From Areca catechu (Eukaryota; Streptophyta; Magnoliopsida; Arecales; Arecaceae), in assembly GCA_021397845.1 (NCBI GenBank), contig CM038044.1:80671942-80735941 (forward strand): a stretch of 64,000 nt of DNA. The letters are read 5' to 3'. The notes under the pieces were generated by a model. The model was given only the letters and a program-made list of their open reading frames with translations, had not been told where the DNA came from and searched no databases. Below, piece after piece: positions 44,470-56,935 of the stretch; the stretch's first letter is position 1, and the number at the start of each line of letters is the position of its first letter. The position numbers and the translations under genes were made by a program.

Positions 44470-45031
44470 TTATCATTGAGTACTTCAAATCCTAATTCAT
44501 GGTTATTGGATACCGCATGTGGATCTCATATCTGCAATTCTTTGTAGGTATTCCATTAAATTAGGAATTTGAAGAAAGGTGACTTCAAGCTATATAGGGC
44601 AAGTGGTGAGGCCATTTTTGCTGAAGTTGTGGGCACCTATATTTTATTATTACCATTGGGTAATATGTTAAAGCTAGAAGAATATTACTACATACCCAAT
44701 ATTGTAAGAAACATTATTTCTATACCCTTGTTATTACAACAAGGATATGAAATAAATGTAAAAAGCATTGGCTGCTCTATTCTTTATAATAATAAAATAT
44801 TTGGGCATGGTTGTTTTATTAATGGTCTTTTAACCTTGGAACTCAATGATGAAATACTTTTTATTAATGATAACAAGAGAAAGAAAGATAATGTCAATGT
44901 CACATATCTCTGGCATTGCTAGTTAGGTCATATCAGTGAGTCAAGGATAAACAAGTTAGTCAAAGATAATTAGTTTGATCCTTATGATTTCCAATCATTA
45001 GGAACTTGTGAGTCTTGCCTCAAAGGAAAAA
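44470..45031 (+). pseudogene. Copia-P2 protease and integrase start
   Basis: Protease DTACGSHIC near 44510, then NLKKGDFKLYRASGEAIF, LPLGNMLKLEE and IVRNIISIPLLLQQGYE, the same order as copia-M. Integrase zinc region LWHC-stop-LGHISESR and GTCESCLKGK with both Cys kept. Stops occur at former Gln/Trp/Arg positions. Interrupted by element B right after GK (TSD AAAAA); continues at 51100. Confidence 0.87.
45027..45031. repeat. Target site duplication of element B, left
   Basis: AAAAA, repeated at 51100-51104; the pol frame resumes as GKMTRSSF when one copy is removed. Confidence 0.85.
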
Positions 45032-46713
45032 TGATGCAGGGGAATAGGGCTAGAGATGCTAGTATGGATGCTTATGATGCAAAGGGGTTTTTATAGTTGA
45101 TGAGGTTTAAATGTTTTTATAAGTTTTTGATTCCCGATTACAAACAAAGACTAGAAATAGAAAAAAATTGAATAATAGAAGCCTACACTAGCAAATCAAG
45201 TCCCTAAATAGTGAAAAAGAGAACAGGATCCCAGGATTAAGAAACCCCGGTATGACTAAGCTCGATATGCAATACCTACTTAGAAGATAGGGACAAACCT
45301 CACACGTCTAAAGTGCCCGATGCAGAGATCGCTCGACTCGACGGATGCGGCCTGGATGCCCGAGCAGTCGATCCTGTGGATGCACCGGCTTTCGGTCGGG
45401 TGGTCGCGATGGCAAAGCAAACCATCTCCGATGCCCGTGATACCAAGGGGGACCTGTAGGCAATCAAAGGAAGGATTAGTGAAATGGAGCGAAGTGTAGA
45501 AATGGAACTAAGGGAGGGTTGAGAAGGGGCTTCGAGCTCGGTGTCCGGCTAGATTCCGAAGTTGAAGAAGGGGATAACATGGGGCCTCGCACCCCGTGAC
45601 ATCCCGGAGGACGAACGAATGTGGCCTCACACCACTCAACGTCCCGGAGGACGAAGGACTTGCGACGCCCTGGGGCGACGGAAAGGTGGCCTCACACCAC
45701 TCGACGTCCCTAGGGATGAAGGAAACTTCACTCAAACCTAGTCTAGGAGATAATGGTTGGAGGAGAAACAAAACTCAAGCCCTTTTCATTTAATCATCAA
45801 TAATCTTTACAATGGAGGGATTGGGTCCTTTAAATAGACACCTTAGGACCCTTTTTGAAATTCAAATGCATGAATACAAAATTTCTTCTTCTTTTTTTCT
45901 TGAATGGGTGCCCAAATCTTGACCTTCTTCTCCCTTTGGCCGACCAAGTGCTAGCCTTGAATGGGCGTGGCATGAAGCAAGGCTAGGAAGAGGGATCATG
46001 GCGCCTTGAAGTTGGAAAGATTCTTCATTATTTTGGAAAAAGACATGAAGAGGGGCTTGTAGCATGGCTTATGTTCTTCTTCCTTCCTTTGTTGCATATC
46101 CTTTCTTTGGTATAAGGCTTGACAAGGGGAGTGTTAGGTGGAGGCGCCCAAGGCTCTTGACTCTCCCTTCCAAAGAAGTTGAAGCAATTTGGGAAGAAGG
46201 CTTGATTGGAGGGCTTGAAGCAAGGGATTTGAATTCCCTACATCAACTTCCATTGACTTCTACCTTGGCTGACCACCCTTGCATGGCAATGAGCTTGATA
46301 GGGTGAGGGGAAAAAGGATAGAACCAAGTGAAATGGTCCTCCCCATTGGGCATCCTTGCATGCCAAGCGTGCTGCCCACATGGCAAGATGTCATGGCGCC
46401 ATGTAGGATGCATAGGTGAGCCCTGAGTTGACTTGGATTCCTTCCCGACTTGATTCCAAGGAGACTAAATTTTAAGACCCACTCATGCAATGGACCCATA
46501 CTTCTAATAGAATCAGACTGGACTTGATTTGTGACTCAACTAAGTACAGGACTCAATTTGACCTGATTGGTCAAAGTACAGACTCAATTCAAAGCAAAAG
46601 ACAATTACAAATTTGAGGCTTGAAGCCTTATTACAAGACTCAAAGAAGTGGAACCCTAATCTGAGATCCACAGAGGGTTGAGGAGCCTCTGTCGGATCCT
46701 GGTGCCTACACCA
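45032..46713 (-). mobile_element. Element B 3' LTR
   Basis: About 1.68 kb. It carries one block near 45590-45690 that is absent from the other LTR, so the two differ by an indel of about 70 bp. A TTTAAATAG motif near 45828 may be the TATA region. Purine tract (minus GGGAGAAC) follows at 46714. Confidence 0.9.
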
Positions 46714-47245
46714 GTTCTCCCGGGGTGGGAGGAACTCGACCCTGTTGAGTAAGGGTTAGTCTGCCTTGGGTACCTCTCCAGGATGTTGGGGTCGATGCAC
46801 TGTAAATCCTCCCGGGTGATCCACGAGTCATCGGATTCGGGTCAGCCTTGCCCTCGGCCAAGTAACGTTGATAGCCTTTGCCCCGGGTAGTGAAAGCTTG
46901 GTCATCCAGGACATGCTCGATCCGCTCTCCTCGCTCAGGTATATTTGGAGGTGGACACTCAGGTTCAGGTTCACTATCAAAAGAAAGATCAGGCCCAAAT
47001 GGCTCACTAGGTTTGTTTGCAGGTTCCCTATACTCGACTAAGTCAGAGATATTGAATGTCGAGCTAATTCCATAATCCATAGGTAATTCTAGCAAATAGG
47101 CATTATGGCCCATTCTCCTAATCACTTTAAAGGGACCAGCCCCTCGAGCATGAAGCTTCTTAACGGTTCCCGGTGGAAACCGTTCAGGCCTGAGCCTAAC
47201 CATTATAGAATCCCTACTTTCAAATTCTTGGTTCGTTTCCGGGAA
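46714..47245 (-). pseudogene. Element B integrase C-terminus and chromodomain
   Basis: Open for 165 codons from 47203. MVRLRPERFPPGTVKKLHAR, GAGPFKVIRRMGHNAYLLEL and STFNISDLVEY are the standard C-terminal motifs of chromovirus integrases. After a linker, ERIEHVLDDQAFTTRGKGYQ starts a chromodomain, but a frameshift after YQRYLAEG disrupts its Trp-containing end. Upstream, NLKVG.. near 47240 is the first recognisable pol sequence. It follows the Gag-like ORF by only about 200 bp. Confidence 0.87.
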
Positions 47246-47444
47246 TCAACCAAATTATTTTTTTAAAAAAATTTATTTAATGCATAATCCTAACATGATG
47301 CAAAATGCAGACTCAACTATGTATTCCTACTGAAAAAAATTTTATTGGATGCTCTAGGGCCTAAACCTAACAGATTATGGACTCTCTAGGTTTGACCCTA
47401 GTCTGGTAGGTTCAAGAAAAATTATCAAGGATCCCTAACAAATT

Positions 47445-48593
47445 CTATAAAGTGTACCAAAAGTAAATGGCAAAAGGGATGGGTTCCAAGGAGTCATGTA
47501 GCCTGGTAATTTCAACAAAATGCAACCCCATGGCTCTAAAAATGTGAGAAGGCTCTAGGAAGGAGAGAAAATAGGAGTCGGAGTCTTGGGATAATCTCTG
47601 GACGTCACGAAATATCCCTTGGTTATTCAGGATAATCTTAAGATTTGGACATTGTTCTACAGATGCAAGTTCCAAGGCTAGATGGGTGTTCCTAGATGGT
47701 AGAAGGTCATTAGGAAGGTCTTTGTGAATGTTATCTTGAAAGTCCTCAAAACGGATGTCTACCTCCTGGGGTGGTTCTATAGGGACTTGTTCCTGGACCT
47801 CCTCTAAGGGTAATACTTGTGAACCCTCACCATCCTTTACAATGTTCGATCCTGGCTCAATTACTCCTACACAGTCTCTAATGGGTTCAGGATCTTTTTC
47901 TTTTGGTTCCTCGATGAATTCTACTTGGGGCCCATCTTCACAATATTCCTCTACTAAACTTGATTCATAGATGTCTTCTTTCAATTCTTTAATGGGCTCG
48001 GGAGTTTTTTTCCCTAGATTTTTAATGGGTTAAACCTTAAAGTCTTCCTCCACAGGTTCAACAATCGGTTCGGGTACAGTTTCAGTCGGTTCATCTATAA
48101 GTAGGGCAGGGGCGGTGCACTGACTAGCAAAATGCTCAGGTTTATGACACCTATAGCTATTACCTTGAGGATCGGGTCTCCTCTAGACTTCAATAGCCTT
48201 ACCATTGTCCTCTCTACTATATTGGGGTCGATTCAGACTGGGACGACTAGGACTGGGTCGAGCTAGGCTTGATCGACTGGGGTCAGATCGGTTCAGGCTT
48301 GGTCGACTTGGGTAAGCCTGGCTATAACCTTGGGTTAACCCGGGGATATGGCTCTGGTTCCTAAAGGGCTCAGGTTTTTTGTAGGCGGGAGCTCTCTGGA
48401 AACGCTCATGGAGCCTAGCAACTTCTTCTGTGGGTCCTAGTCTGGCCTCTATTTGATCAACTCTATTAGTCAACTAGTTGCTTAATTAAGTCATGGATTG
48501 AGTTAGGGCTCCAATGTCAGCTCGAAGTTGGTCCATGGCTTCGGTAGGGGGTGGAGAAGGTGGGTGAAAAGAGGTTCCTGATCTAGTACACAT
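47445..48593 (-). pseudogene. Element B Gag-like ORF with zinc knuckle and acidic tail
   Basis: One frame of 383 codons from MCTRSGTSFHPPSP (48593) to 47445 with four in-frame stops. Order: N-terminal block shared with array A; heptad-like segment TNRVDQIEARLGPTEEVARL; Ser/Arg/Pro-rich repeats (PSRPSLNRSDPSRSSL); zinc knuckle SYRCHKPEHFASQC near 48125-48165, first Cys changed to Ser; long acidic part (VEEYCEDGPQVEFIEEPKEK); and a tail FAIYFWYTL that matches FASYFWHTL in array A. Probably a Gag-type protein; its acidic extension has no function I can name. Confidence 0.75.
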
Positions 48594-49486
48594 GTAATAC
48601 ACACAGAATAGTGCTACAGTTCGCTAGACCTAGGAGATCTCACCAAATGTGAAGTCAAGAAGATGAACCTGGAAGTAGTAACTTGGCACCTAGCCAGGTA
48701 AGTGTAAGGTTAGTGGACGTTCCTCTTTGCTTGCCTTAGACACCAATAAAATTGGCCAGGTAAGCGAACCAACCCACTTCCCTTCGGGATCTAGTCCCTG
48801 AACCACTTTCCTAGACACCAGCTACTCAAGCACACACCAACAAGTGATCTATCATGGCTCGGCACTTGGGTCGACCCGACTTCGTGGGTTTCCCTAGCTC
48901 ACTAGAGAAAATTAAGCATCTAATCAATTTTAGCTAATGGCTAGGGTCCGACATGTCGGGTGGTGGTTTTTGGGCTAGGGACAGGTAATGAAATCCTGAC
49001 CCTATATTAATTTGACGCCCTTAGGATGAGTTATGCAAAATGATGCACACAAATGACTAATGAAAAGACTAAAAATTTTCTTGTTTTTTTTTTTGTTGTG
49101 TCTTTCAAATGTGTGAATGCTAAACAAAATGCAGGAATTGAAATATGCCCCTAAATGCAAGAAATAGACTAGATGGATGAATGAAGCAACAAAAGAGATG
49201 CTTGCTGGAATTTCAAACCTGAGATTTTCTCAGGTAGTACTTCGGCTTGTAGAAATTCTACAAACTAAAATAAAATCTAAAAAAATAACCAAAAATAGTT
49301 TGAATTAATTGTGATCTAACAAAATAGAAATCATGAAATTTAGAGGTCCTTACAGAGAGAAAAAAATTAATGTTCAGACCATATACGAGCTTAACAGAAT
49401 GCAGAAAATGAAAGGAAAAGATGCAAGGTTTCTAATCTATTACTCCTTGTTTTCCACTAGTCCTAACTATGCTCTGATACCAATAA
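48594..49486 (-). other. Element B leader and primer site
   Basis: Non-coding leader. Primer site TGGTATCAGAGC (minus) at 49471-49482, 4 bp from the 5' LTR. Layout matches the leaders of array A, with a similar phrase about repeated 'ACCAAT..AATTGGCCAGG' near 48740. Confidence 0.85.
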
Positions 49487-51099
49487 TGATGCAGGGGAGT
49501 AGGGCTAGAGATGCTAGTATGGATGCTTATGATGCAAAGGGGTTTTTATAGTTGATGAGTTTTAAATGTTTTTATAAGTTTTTGATTCCCGATTACAAAC
49601 AAAGGCTAGAAATAGGAAAAAATTGAATAATAGAAGCCTACACTAGCAAATCAAGTCCCTAAATAGTGAAAAAGAGAACAGGATCCCAAGATTAAGAAAC
49701 CCCGGTAGGACTAAGCTCGATATGCAATACCTACTTAGGAGATAGGGACAAACCTCACACATCTGAAGCGCCCGATGCATAGATCGCTCGACTCGGTGGA
49801 TGCGGCCTGGATGCCTGAGCAGTCGAACCTTTGGATGCACCCGCTTTTGGTTGGGTGGTCGTGATGGCAAAGCAAACCGTCTTCGGTGCCCGTGATACCA
49901 AGGGGGACCTGTAGCCAAGCAAAGGAGGGATTGGTGAAATGGAGCAAAGTATCGAAATGGAACTAAGGGAGGGTTGAGAAGGGGCTTTGAGCCCGGTGTC
50001 CGGCTAGATTCTATAGTCGAAGAAGGGGATAACTTGGGGCTTCGCATCCCGCGACGTCCTGGAGGATGAAGGAATGTGGCCTCACACCACTCGACGTCCA
50101 TGGGGATGAATGAAACTTCACTCAAACCTAATATAGGAGACAATGGTTGGAGGAGAAACAAAACTCAAGCTCTTCTCATTTAATCATCAATAATCTTTAC
50201 AATGGAGGGATTGGGTCCTTTAAATAGGCACCCTAGGACCCTTTTTGAAATTCAAATGCAAGAACACAAAATTTCTTCTTCTTTTTTTCTTGAATGGGCG
50301 CCCAAACCTTGACCTTCTTCTCCCTTTGGCCGACCAAGTGCTAGCCTTGAATGGGCATGGCACGAAGCAAGGCTAGGAGGAGGGATCATGGCACCTTGAA
50401 GTTGGAAAGAATCTTCATTATTTTGGAAAAAGACATGAAGAGGGACTTGTAGCATGGCTTATGTTCTTCTTCCTTTGTTGCATATCCTTTCTTTGGTATA
50501 AGGCTTGACATGGGGAGTGTTAGGTGGAGGCACCCAAGGCTCTTGTCTCTCCCTTCCAAAGAGGTTGAAGCAATTTGAGAAGAAGGCTTGATTGGAGGGC
50601 TTGAAGCAAAGGATTTGAATTCCCTGCATCAACATCCATTGACTTCTACCTTGGCCGACCACCCTTGCATGGCAATGAGCTTGATAGGGGGAGGGGAAAA
50701 AGGCTAGAACCAAGTGAAATGGTCCTCCCCATTGGGCGTCCTTGCATGCCAAGCATGCTGCCCACATGGCAAGATGTCATGGCACCATGTAGGATGCATA
50801 GGTGGGCCCTGAGTTGACTTGGATTCCTTCCCGACTTGATTCCAAGGAGACTAAATTTTAACACCCACTCTTGCAATGTACCCATACTTCTAATAGACTC
50901 AGACTGGACTCGATTTGTGACTCGACTCAGTACAGGACTCAATTTGACCTGATTGGTCAAAGTACAGACTCAATTCAAAGCAAAAGATAATTACAAATTT
51001 GAAGCTTGAAGCCTTATTACAAGACTCAAAGAAGTGGAACCCTAATCTAAGATCCATAGAGGGTTGAGGAGCCTCTGTCGGATCCTAGTGCCCACACCA
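49487..51099 (-). mobile_element. Element B 5' LTR
   Basis: About 1.61 kb, starts TGATGCAGGGG, ends GTGCCCACACCA. Flanked by AAAAA at 51100-51104. Confidence 0.92.
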
Positions 51100-52697
51100 A
51101 AAAATGACCAGGTCTTCATTCATTGGACATGGAGATAGGGTAACTGAGTTACTAGGTCTTGTGCATATTGATTTATGTGGACCTATGACAACTCAAGCCA
51201 GAAAAGGATATTCTTACTTCATCACTTTTGTTGATGATTTATCAAGGTTGGTCATGTGTATCTTATGAAACACAAGTTCAACTTTTGATAAGTTTAAAGA
51301 ATATCATAGTATGATTGAAAAATAAACTGGACATAGTATTAAGCTCTTCGTTCTGATCGAGGAGGTGAATACTTATCTAGTGAGTTTCTAAACCATCTTA
51401 AAGATAAAGGCATAATCTTTGAATGGACTCCTCCTTTACACCCCAGTTAAATGGTGTGGCAGAAAGGAGAAATCGTACCTTGTTAGATATGGTGAGGTCC
51501 ATGATGAGCTTCACAGATCTTTCCATTACCTTCTAGGAACATGCCCTGGAAACTATACACATATTTTGAACAAGGTTCCATCTAAGTCAGTAAGTAGCAC
51601 TCCATATGAGTTATGGAATGGCAAAAGATCAAGTCTTAAGTACTTAAAGATTTGGGGTTGCTATGCTTATGTCAAAAATAACTTTGAAAATAAGTTAAGT
51701 GCCAGGGCTGATAAGTGTAGGTTTGTTGGTTATCCTAAAGAAGGTATTGGATACCTCTTTTATAATGCTATTGAACAAAAGATGTTTGTCAGTAGGCATG
51801 CGACATCCTTGGAGCAAGAATTTATCCATGAAAGAAGTAGTGACTCTTCACTTGAGTTATGTGAAGAACATAACCAACAATCTATTGAGCCTTTAAATAA
51901 AATTCTTCAACCAGAAGTTCTTGTAGATCAAGAACAGCCACTATACACACCTCCTCTCCAAAGGTCAGACAGGGTGCGGGGAGCACCTCTAAGATATGTC
52001 TTTGTCATCGGGGATGATAATGAAGCCAGTATCATTCAGGTTGATGATACTGTGACCTATTCGGAAGCTGTCGAGAGAAAAGACTCCGACAAATAGCTAT
52101 ATGCCATGAAATCTAAAATGGATTTCATGTATTCCAATCAAGTTTGGACCTTGGTAGATCCACCTGATGGAATTAACCCAATAGGGTGTAAATGGGTCTT
52201 CAAGAAGAAAATAAGAGCAGATGGTCAAGTAGAAACCTATAAGGCCAGGCTGGTAGCAAAAGGTTTTAGACAAAAACATGACATTGACTATGATGAACCT
52301 TTTCTCCAGTAGCCATGCTCAAATTCATTCAAATTTTGCTTGCCATAGCAGCATACCATGATTATGAAATTTGGCAGATGGATGTCAAGACTGCTTATCC
52401 CAATCTAGGTACATAGACTTAGTGTTAAAGAGATTCAACATGGATGGAAGTAAGAAAGGTTACTTGCTTATAAGTCAAGGTATACATCTCTCTAAGAAAA
52501 TGTCTCCTAAAACATCTGAAGAAAGAGAGAGGATGGCTATGATTCCTTATGCTTCGACTATAAGATCAATTATGTATGCTATGTTATGTACCAGACTTGA
52601 TGTTACTTATGCCTTGGGCATAGTGAGCAGGTTTCAGGCAGATCCAGGAGAGGATCATTGAAAAGTTGTGAAAAATATTTTTAAGTACCTAAGAAGG
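51100..52697 (+). pseudogene. Copia-P2 integrase and RT remnant
   Basis: Continues from 45031: MTRSSFIGHGD, LGLVHIDLCGPM (catalytic Asp), then broken frames through the second Asp region. The open part at 51419-52096 covers STPYELWNGKRSSLKYLKIW and the linker to RT (PLYTPPLQRSDRVRGAPLRY). RT starts NQVWTLVDPPDGINPIGCKW and reaches WQMDVKTA, then jumps to SQSRYIDLVLKRF at about 52393: the central RT with the YVDD box is deleted across a GCTT microhomology. It ends at KYLRR where LTR D begins. RNase H is absent. Confidence 0.88.
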
Positions 52698-54234
52698 TGA
52701 TGCAAGACTAAGAGATGCTAGGATGAGATGGATGATGCAAGTGATTTTTCTTTTATGATTTTTAGATTTTTTTAATGGGGTTAAGGATTCCCGAAGACAA
52801 GCAAGAGCAGATCTACGGTTTCTATAACAATAAGAACTTTTAGCAAGCAAATAAGTCCTTAAACAAGGATAAGAAGAGGACCCCAGGATTGAGAAACCCC
52901 GTAGGACTTAGCTCTTGGATCAATACCAACTTAAGAGTTTAGGGTTGCAAACCTTGTAAAACTCTAATGCGCCCGATGCTGAGTTCACTCGCTCTCGTGG
53001 ATGCGGCTTGGAGTATCAAGCCTTCAATCCTGTGGATGCATCAGCGTTCTATCCAAAGGTCATGAAGGCAAGGGAGACTGACTCCATGGTCATGGTACCT
53101 GGAGGACTTGCGAGCAATCAAGAGATAGGTTAGGAGTCAACAAGAAGCAAGAAGAAATAAGGGAACAAAGGTTGAAAATGGTGGTGATGGGGGATCTTCT
53201 TGCTAGGTGCCTAGATGGATCATCCAGATGGCATCCAAACTTGAAGATGGAAGATGGCTTGCACGGAAGAGATGGTAACTTAGGACCTCACACCCCTCGA
53301 CACCCAAAGGTAAAGGCGCTCCCTCATGAAGATCGACGTTCTTAAAGAATGAAGGCAACAAGCTAGAAGAATAGCACTCAAACTCTTTTTTTCATTTCAT
53401 AAGCATTGCAAGGGAGGGGTAAGGTCCTTTATATAGGAACCTTAGGACCCTTCTCAAATTCAAAAGAAAATTACAAGTCTTCTCTTGATAAGGTGCCAAA
53501 AAAGTCTGAAATCCCTTCTCCTTGGCCGACCAAGGCTTGATTGTGTTTGATGGCATGGCTTGACTTTGGGCTTGGAAGATGGAGGTTGTCTTGGTGCCCT
53601 TAGACTCTTGATCTTCCTTCCATAGCTAGTCAAATATTTTGGAAAGAAAGCTTGATACGAGGGCTTGAAGCAATGGACTTGTCTCTTCATATCTTTAACT
53701 CCTTTTGACCTTCCATGGACGACCAAGTATTTTGGGAAGATGGCTTAATATGGGGGGCTTGAAGCAAAGGACTTGTCTTCACAATCTTCAACTCCCATTG
53801 ACCTTCCATTGGCCGCCCATGACTCCTTTAGCAAGAGGCTTGATAGGGGGAGGGAAGGGAGGAAAAGATCAAGGGATGGCACCCATAAAAAATCAGCATT
53901 CCCCCTTGCCTTGGCCGCCCACATGTCAAGGTGATATGGCACCACATGGGATGGATGAAGTGGCACCCAAGGGTTGAAGTGGCATCATTCAAGGCTTGGG
54001 AGATGGCTTGGCCCATTAAAATTGGACTAGACTCAATGACCACTCTGGCTTATGGCCACAATTCAAACAGACTCAGACTGGACTCAATACAGGACCCATA
54101 GACACAACTTGACCAAATTGGTCAAGGTACAAGACTAAAACAAAAGCAATTCATGACTAAAAAAATACAATGCTTAGGCTTGAAGCCTTATTACATATAA
54201 ATTAGAACCCTAATCAAATATGCACAGAGGGTCG
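52698..54234 (-). mobile_element. LTR D, solo and end-truncated
   Basis: Starts TGATGCAAGAC and follows the B and C LTRs in layout: CCCAGGATTGAGAAACCCC block, 'GATGCGGCTTGGA', GCACAGAGGGT near the end. The final 35 bp or so (..GGTGCC..CACCA) are missing; copia LTR sequence follows at once. No internal region. Confidence 0.82.
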
Positions 54235-55795
54235 ATGAATCTGGTAAGACTAGCTTATCCTATGTATGCTCAGTTAATGAGGATGGTTGGTCTCACAACC
54301 ATTTATGTAGAGACTCTAATACAAGGATAAGGGTGCTCATCAGGGTATGAGTACCCTGAACTTATCCATAATGGGACTATCTTATGAAAGTTTTACTGCT
54401 TTTCAAAAGATAGGTCTCAAAGTAGGAGTCGTGCATGTGATCTTTAAACCTGAGGTCACCATGGTTCCTTGTGCACCTAAGCCATATTTTGGTTCATACT
54501 CATTCATGACATTGAGTGATGTACGGGGTGTTCTGGGTATGGTAAAAGGTGTGCAAAGGATATGAGTGGACCAACAAGAAATGATCGTTCTTGGTAAGAG
54601 GAATTATTATCCCATGTAATCTCTTCGATGAGTGACTCAAGGAGCCTTTGATCAAAACAGGATGAGATTAAAAGTGATTTTTAATCAGTTATCAGCTGAG
54701 TCCTCATGATCGAGCTAAGATTCGATATGACTAAGTATTAGGGTTTGACATATATCCATACCAATCACTTAATCGGGATAATGGGAGATCGAAAGATTGA
54801 ATTACATGGTAACTTTCTATTGAAGGGTATTTTGGTACTTTCTACCAAATTCAACATTTTCTGGGTAGGCATGACACGTTGCTAGATGACAATCTTGTCT
54901 TGTAGGTTTTCAAAAACCAAATGGATTGGTTTCATGAGTCAATTTGATGGATGATTCGAATTGGACAATTAGGTGAGCCAATTTGACCTAATTAAGTCAA
55001 TCGGGTTCGATTGGTTCGAATGGGCTTAAACCTAAACCTACTGCTGGCTAAATATGGAATCCAAAGGGTCATACACATTAAGGAGTTGATCAAGAAAGTC
55101 ATTCATAATTTAAAGGTCATGGGATCCTAATTGGTTAGCTAGATTGCACACTAGCCTCTGTAGGCTAACCTAATTCCTAACCAAAGTTGATTTGGGTCCA
55201 ATTGCTTACAAATTTGATTAACCAATTTAAGTGAGACTTAAATTGGGTTATGTCTTGATTAAGACAGAATTTATCAGGTTTTATCCTGATTTATTTGGAC
55301 TTGGAATGCCACTTGGACTAGAGTCCAAGTCGGCATGGACTCTTGGGCGCAATATTGCACGCGCCAAGGAAGAGAGGGTGCAGAAGGACAAAGAGTCCTT
55401 CTACAGATGAAATTCCTTTGTTGATTTCATCTAGACTTTTCTTGGCTAACATTTCATGCCTTATTTTAATTTAATTGACCGATCAAAACATTTGAAATTG
55501 GCATGGAAGTAGGGAAAGGTGGGCGGGTGCATGAAGAGTCGCAACTCTACATGTGGCATGCGGTTCTGAAGCAGTATCCTTCTGCTATCAAGACTCTTCA
55601 AGTTCTCTAATACTTGGAGAGTGAAGAGATGTCCCTTGGCTTTCCAGAGACCGGTACTTGACATGTGAAAAGTGAGAAATCATCCAGGAATGGGAATGGA
55701 TGCTGATATGGGCTTTGGTGCATGATAAGACATATTAGATATGATTTTTCAAGCCAGATAACTTCTCTTCGGTCTTGAAAAATCATATCTAATAA
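54232..55795 (+). mobile_element. Copia-P2 3' LTR remnant
   Basis: Matches the P2 5' LTR from about 38390 to 39950 (GGTAAGACTAGCTTATCC onward). It lacks the first 245 bp or so, lost with the RNase H region in the deletion joined at 54234, and is cut at 55795 by SIRE-A. It could alternatively come from element P1; it matches P2 well by eye. Confidence 0.78.
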
Positions 55796-56059
55796 TGTAG
55801 GCTCAGGTAGGAAACCCAAGAGGGGGGGTGAATTGGGTTTTATAAAAAACTTAAAACAATAATGAGAGGGACTAGTGGTGCTAGTGAAAAATGATAAATT
55901 CAATGCAAGAGATTTAAAGCAGTAGCAATAATCAAATAGCAAGAGAGGAAGAGAGCAATCACACAAACACAATGATTTATAGTGGTTCGGTGCCAACCAA
56001 GCACCTACATCCACTCCCCAAGAATCTCTTGGAAATTTCACTATGTTTGGTTTTATAAC

Positions 56060-56310
56060 TTAGGCTCACCAACAACCTTTACAACTTGTTTTGTCTTCGG
56101 GCTCACAAGTCAAACCCTAGTTGGTTTCATGGCTCACCAACAACCACCCTTGGTTTTACGGGATAACCAAGAACCTAAACAACTTGTTTTGGCTTCGGGC
56201 TCACAAGTAAAACCCTAGTTGGTTTCAAGGCTCACCAACAACCACTTTGGTTTTCAAAGGCTTACCAAAAACCTCTTTGGTTTTCCAAGGCTCACCAAAA
56301 ACCTTAAGTA
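56060..56310. repeat. GGCTCACCAA/TTGGTTTT repeats in SIRE-A LTR
   Basis: Five or six degenerate units of about 35-45 bp combining GGCTCACAAGTCAAA or GGCTCACCAACAACC with TTGGTTTT. The same phrase family occurs at 10140-10330 and 58975-59120. Confidence 0.8.
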
Positions 56311-56569
56311 AAACAATGTAAGAGCAAGTATAAATGAATACAATAAAAGCTTTCTAAAATAAAGCAAATATCTCTTTGAAGCCCTTGATTGTTGATGAAG
56401 ATCTTGTCTTCAAGTTGATGAAGCCTTTGATTGATACTTGTAGATGTAGACTTTGAATGCTCTCTTTGAAACTTGGAAGCTTGAAGGCTTTGAATCACTC
56501 AACTCTTGAATCCTTGAAGAATATTCAAAAAACTCACAAAAGGATTACTTTCCCAATTGATTTTTGATG

Positions 56570-56578
56570 TTTATATAG
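56570..56578 (-). promoter_or_regulatory. TATA box, SIRE-A LTR
   Basis: CTATATAAA on the minus strand, about 100 bp from the palindrome array, which would then lie upstream of it. Confidence 0.6.
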
Positions 56579-56681
56579 CCTCGCAACACTTAAATGACCA
56601 TTTATAGCCGTTAGGGAGGAAAATATGACCGTTTGGAAGCAAGTTGGAGAAGTTCTGCAACCCAGAAAACTAGCCGTTACT

Positions 56682-56935
56682 ATTCAAGTGTCGACACTTC
56701 ACCTTCAGGTGTTGACACTTCAGTTTCATGTATCGACACTTCATTCTCCAGGTGTCGACACTTCACTTCCAATTATCGACACTTCAGCTCCAGGTGTCGA
56801 TACTTGACTGTAAGTGCTTTCTGAAGTTTTCTGTTTATCTCAGGCCTTGAGTCGACACTTCACTCTTCAAGTGTCGACACTTGATCCTCAGGTGTCGACA
56901 CTTCATTTCCAGGTGTCGACACTTGCCTGTGCCAT
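56682..56935. repeat. GTGTCGACAC palindrome array in SIRE-A LTR
   Basis: About ten copies of (C)A(A/G)GTGTCGACACTT(C/G), spaced about 20-30 bp, in two groups split by some 70 bp. Perfect GTGTCGACAC cores alternate with TATCGACAC forms. Confidence 0.92.

Larger units (their letters stand above)
45032..51099 (-). mobile_element. Chromovirus derivative B (non-autonomous)
   Basis: Two LTRs, 45032-46713 and 49487-51099, enclose a 2.8-kb internal region. LTR ends are TGATGCAGGGG and ..CACACCA. The minus-strand internal region has a primer site, a Gag-like ORF with zinc knuckle and acidic tail, then directly the integrase C-terminus and a chromodomain, next to the purine tract. Protease, RT, RNase H and integrase core are absent, exactly as in array A although LTRs and protein differ. 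Inserted in copia-P2 integrase. Confidence 0.92.
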
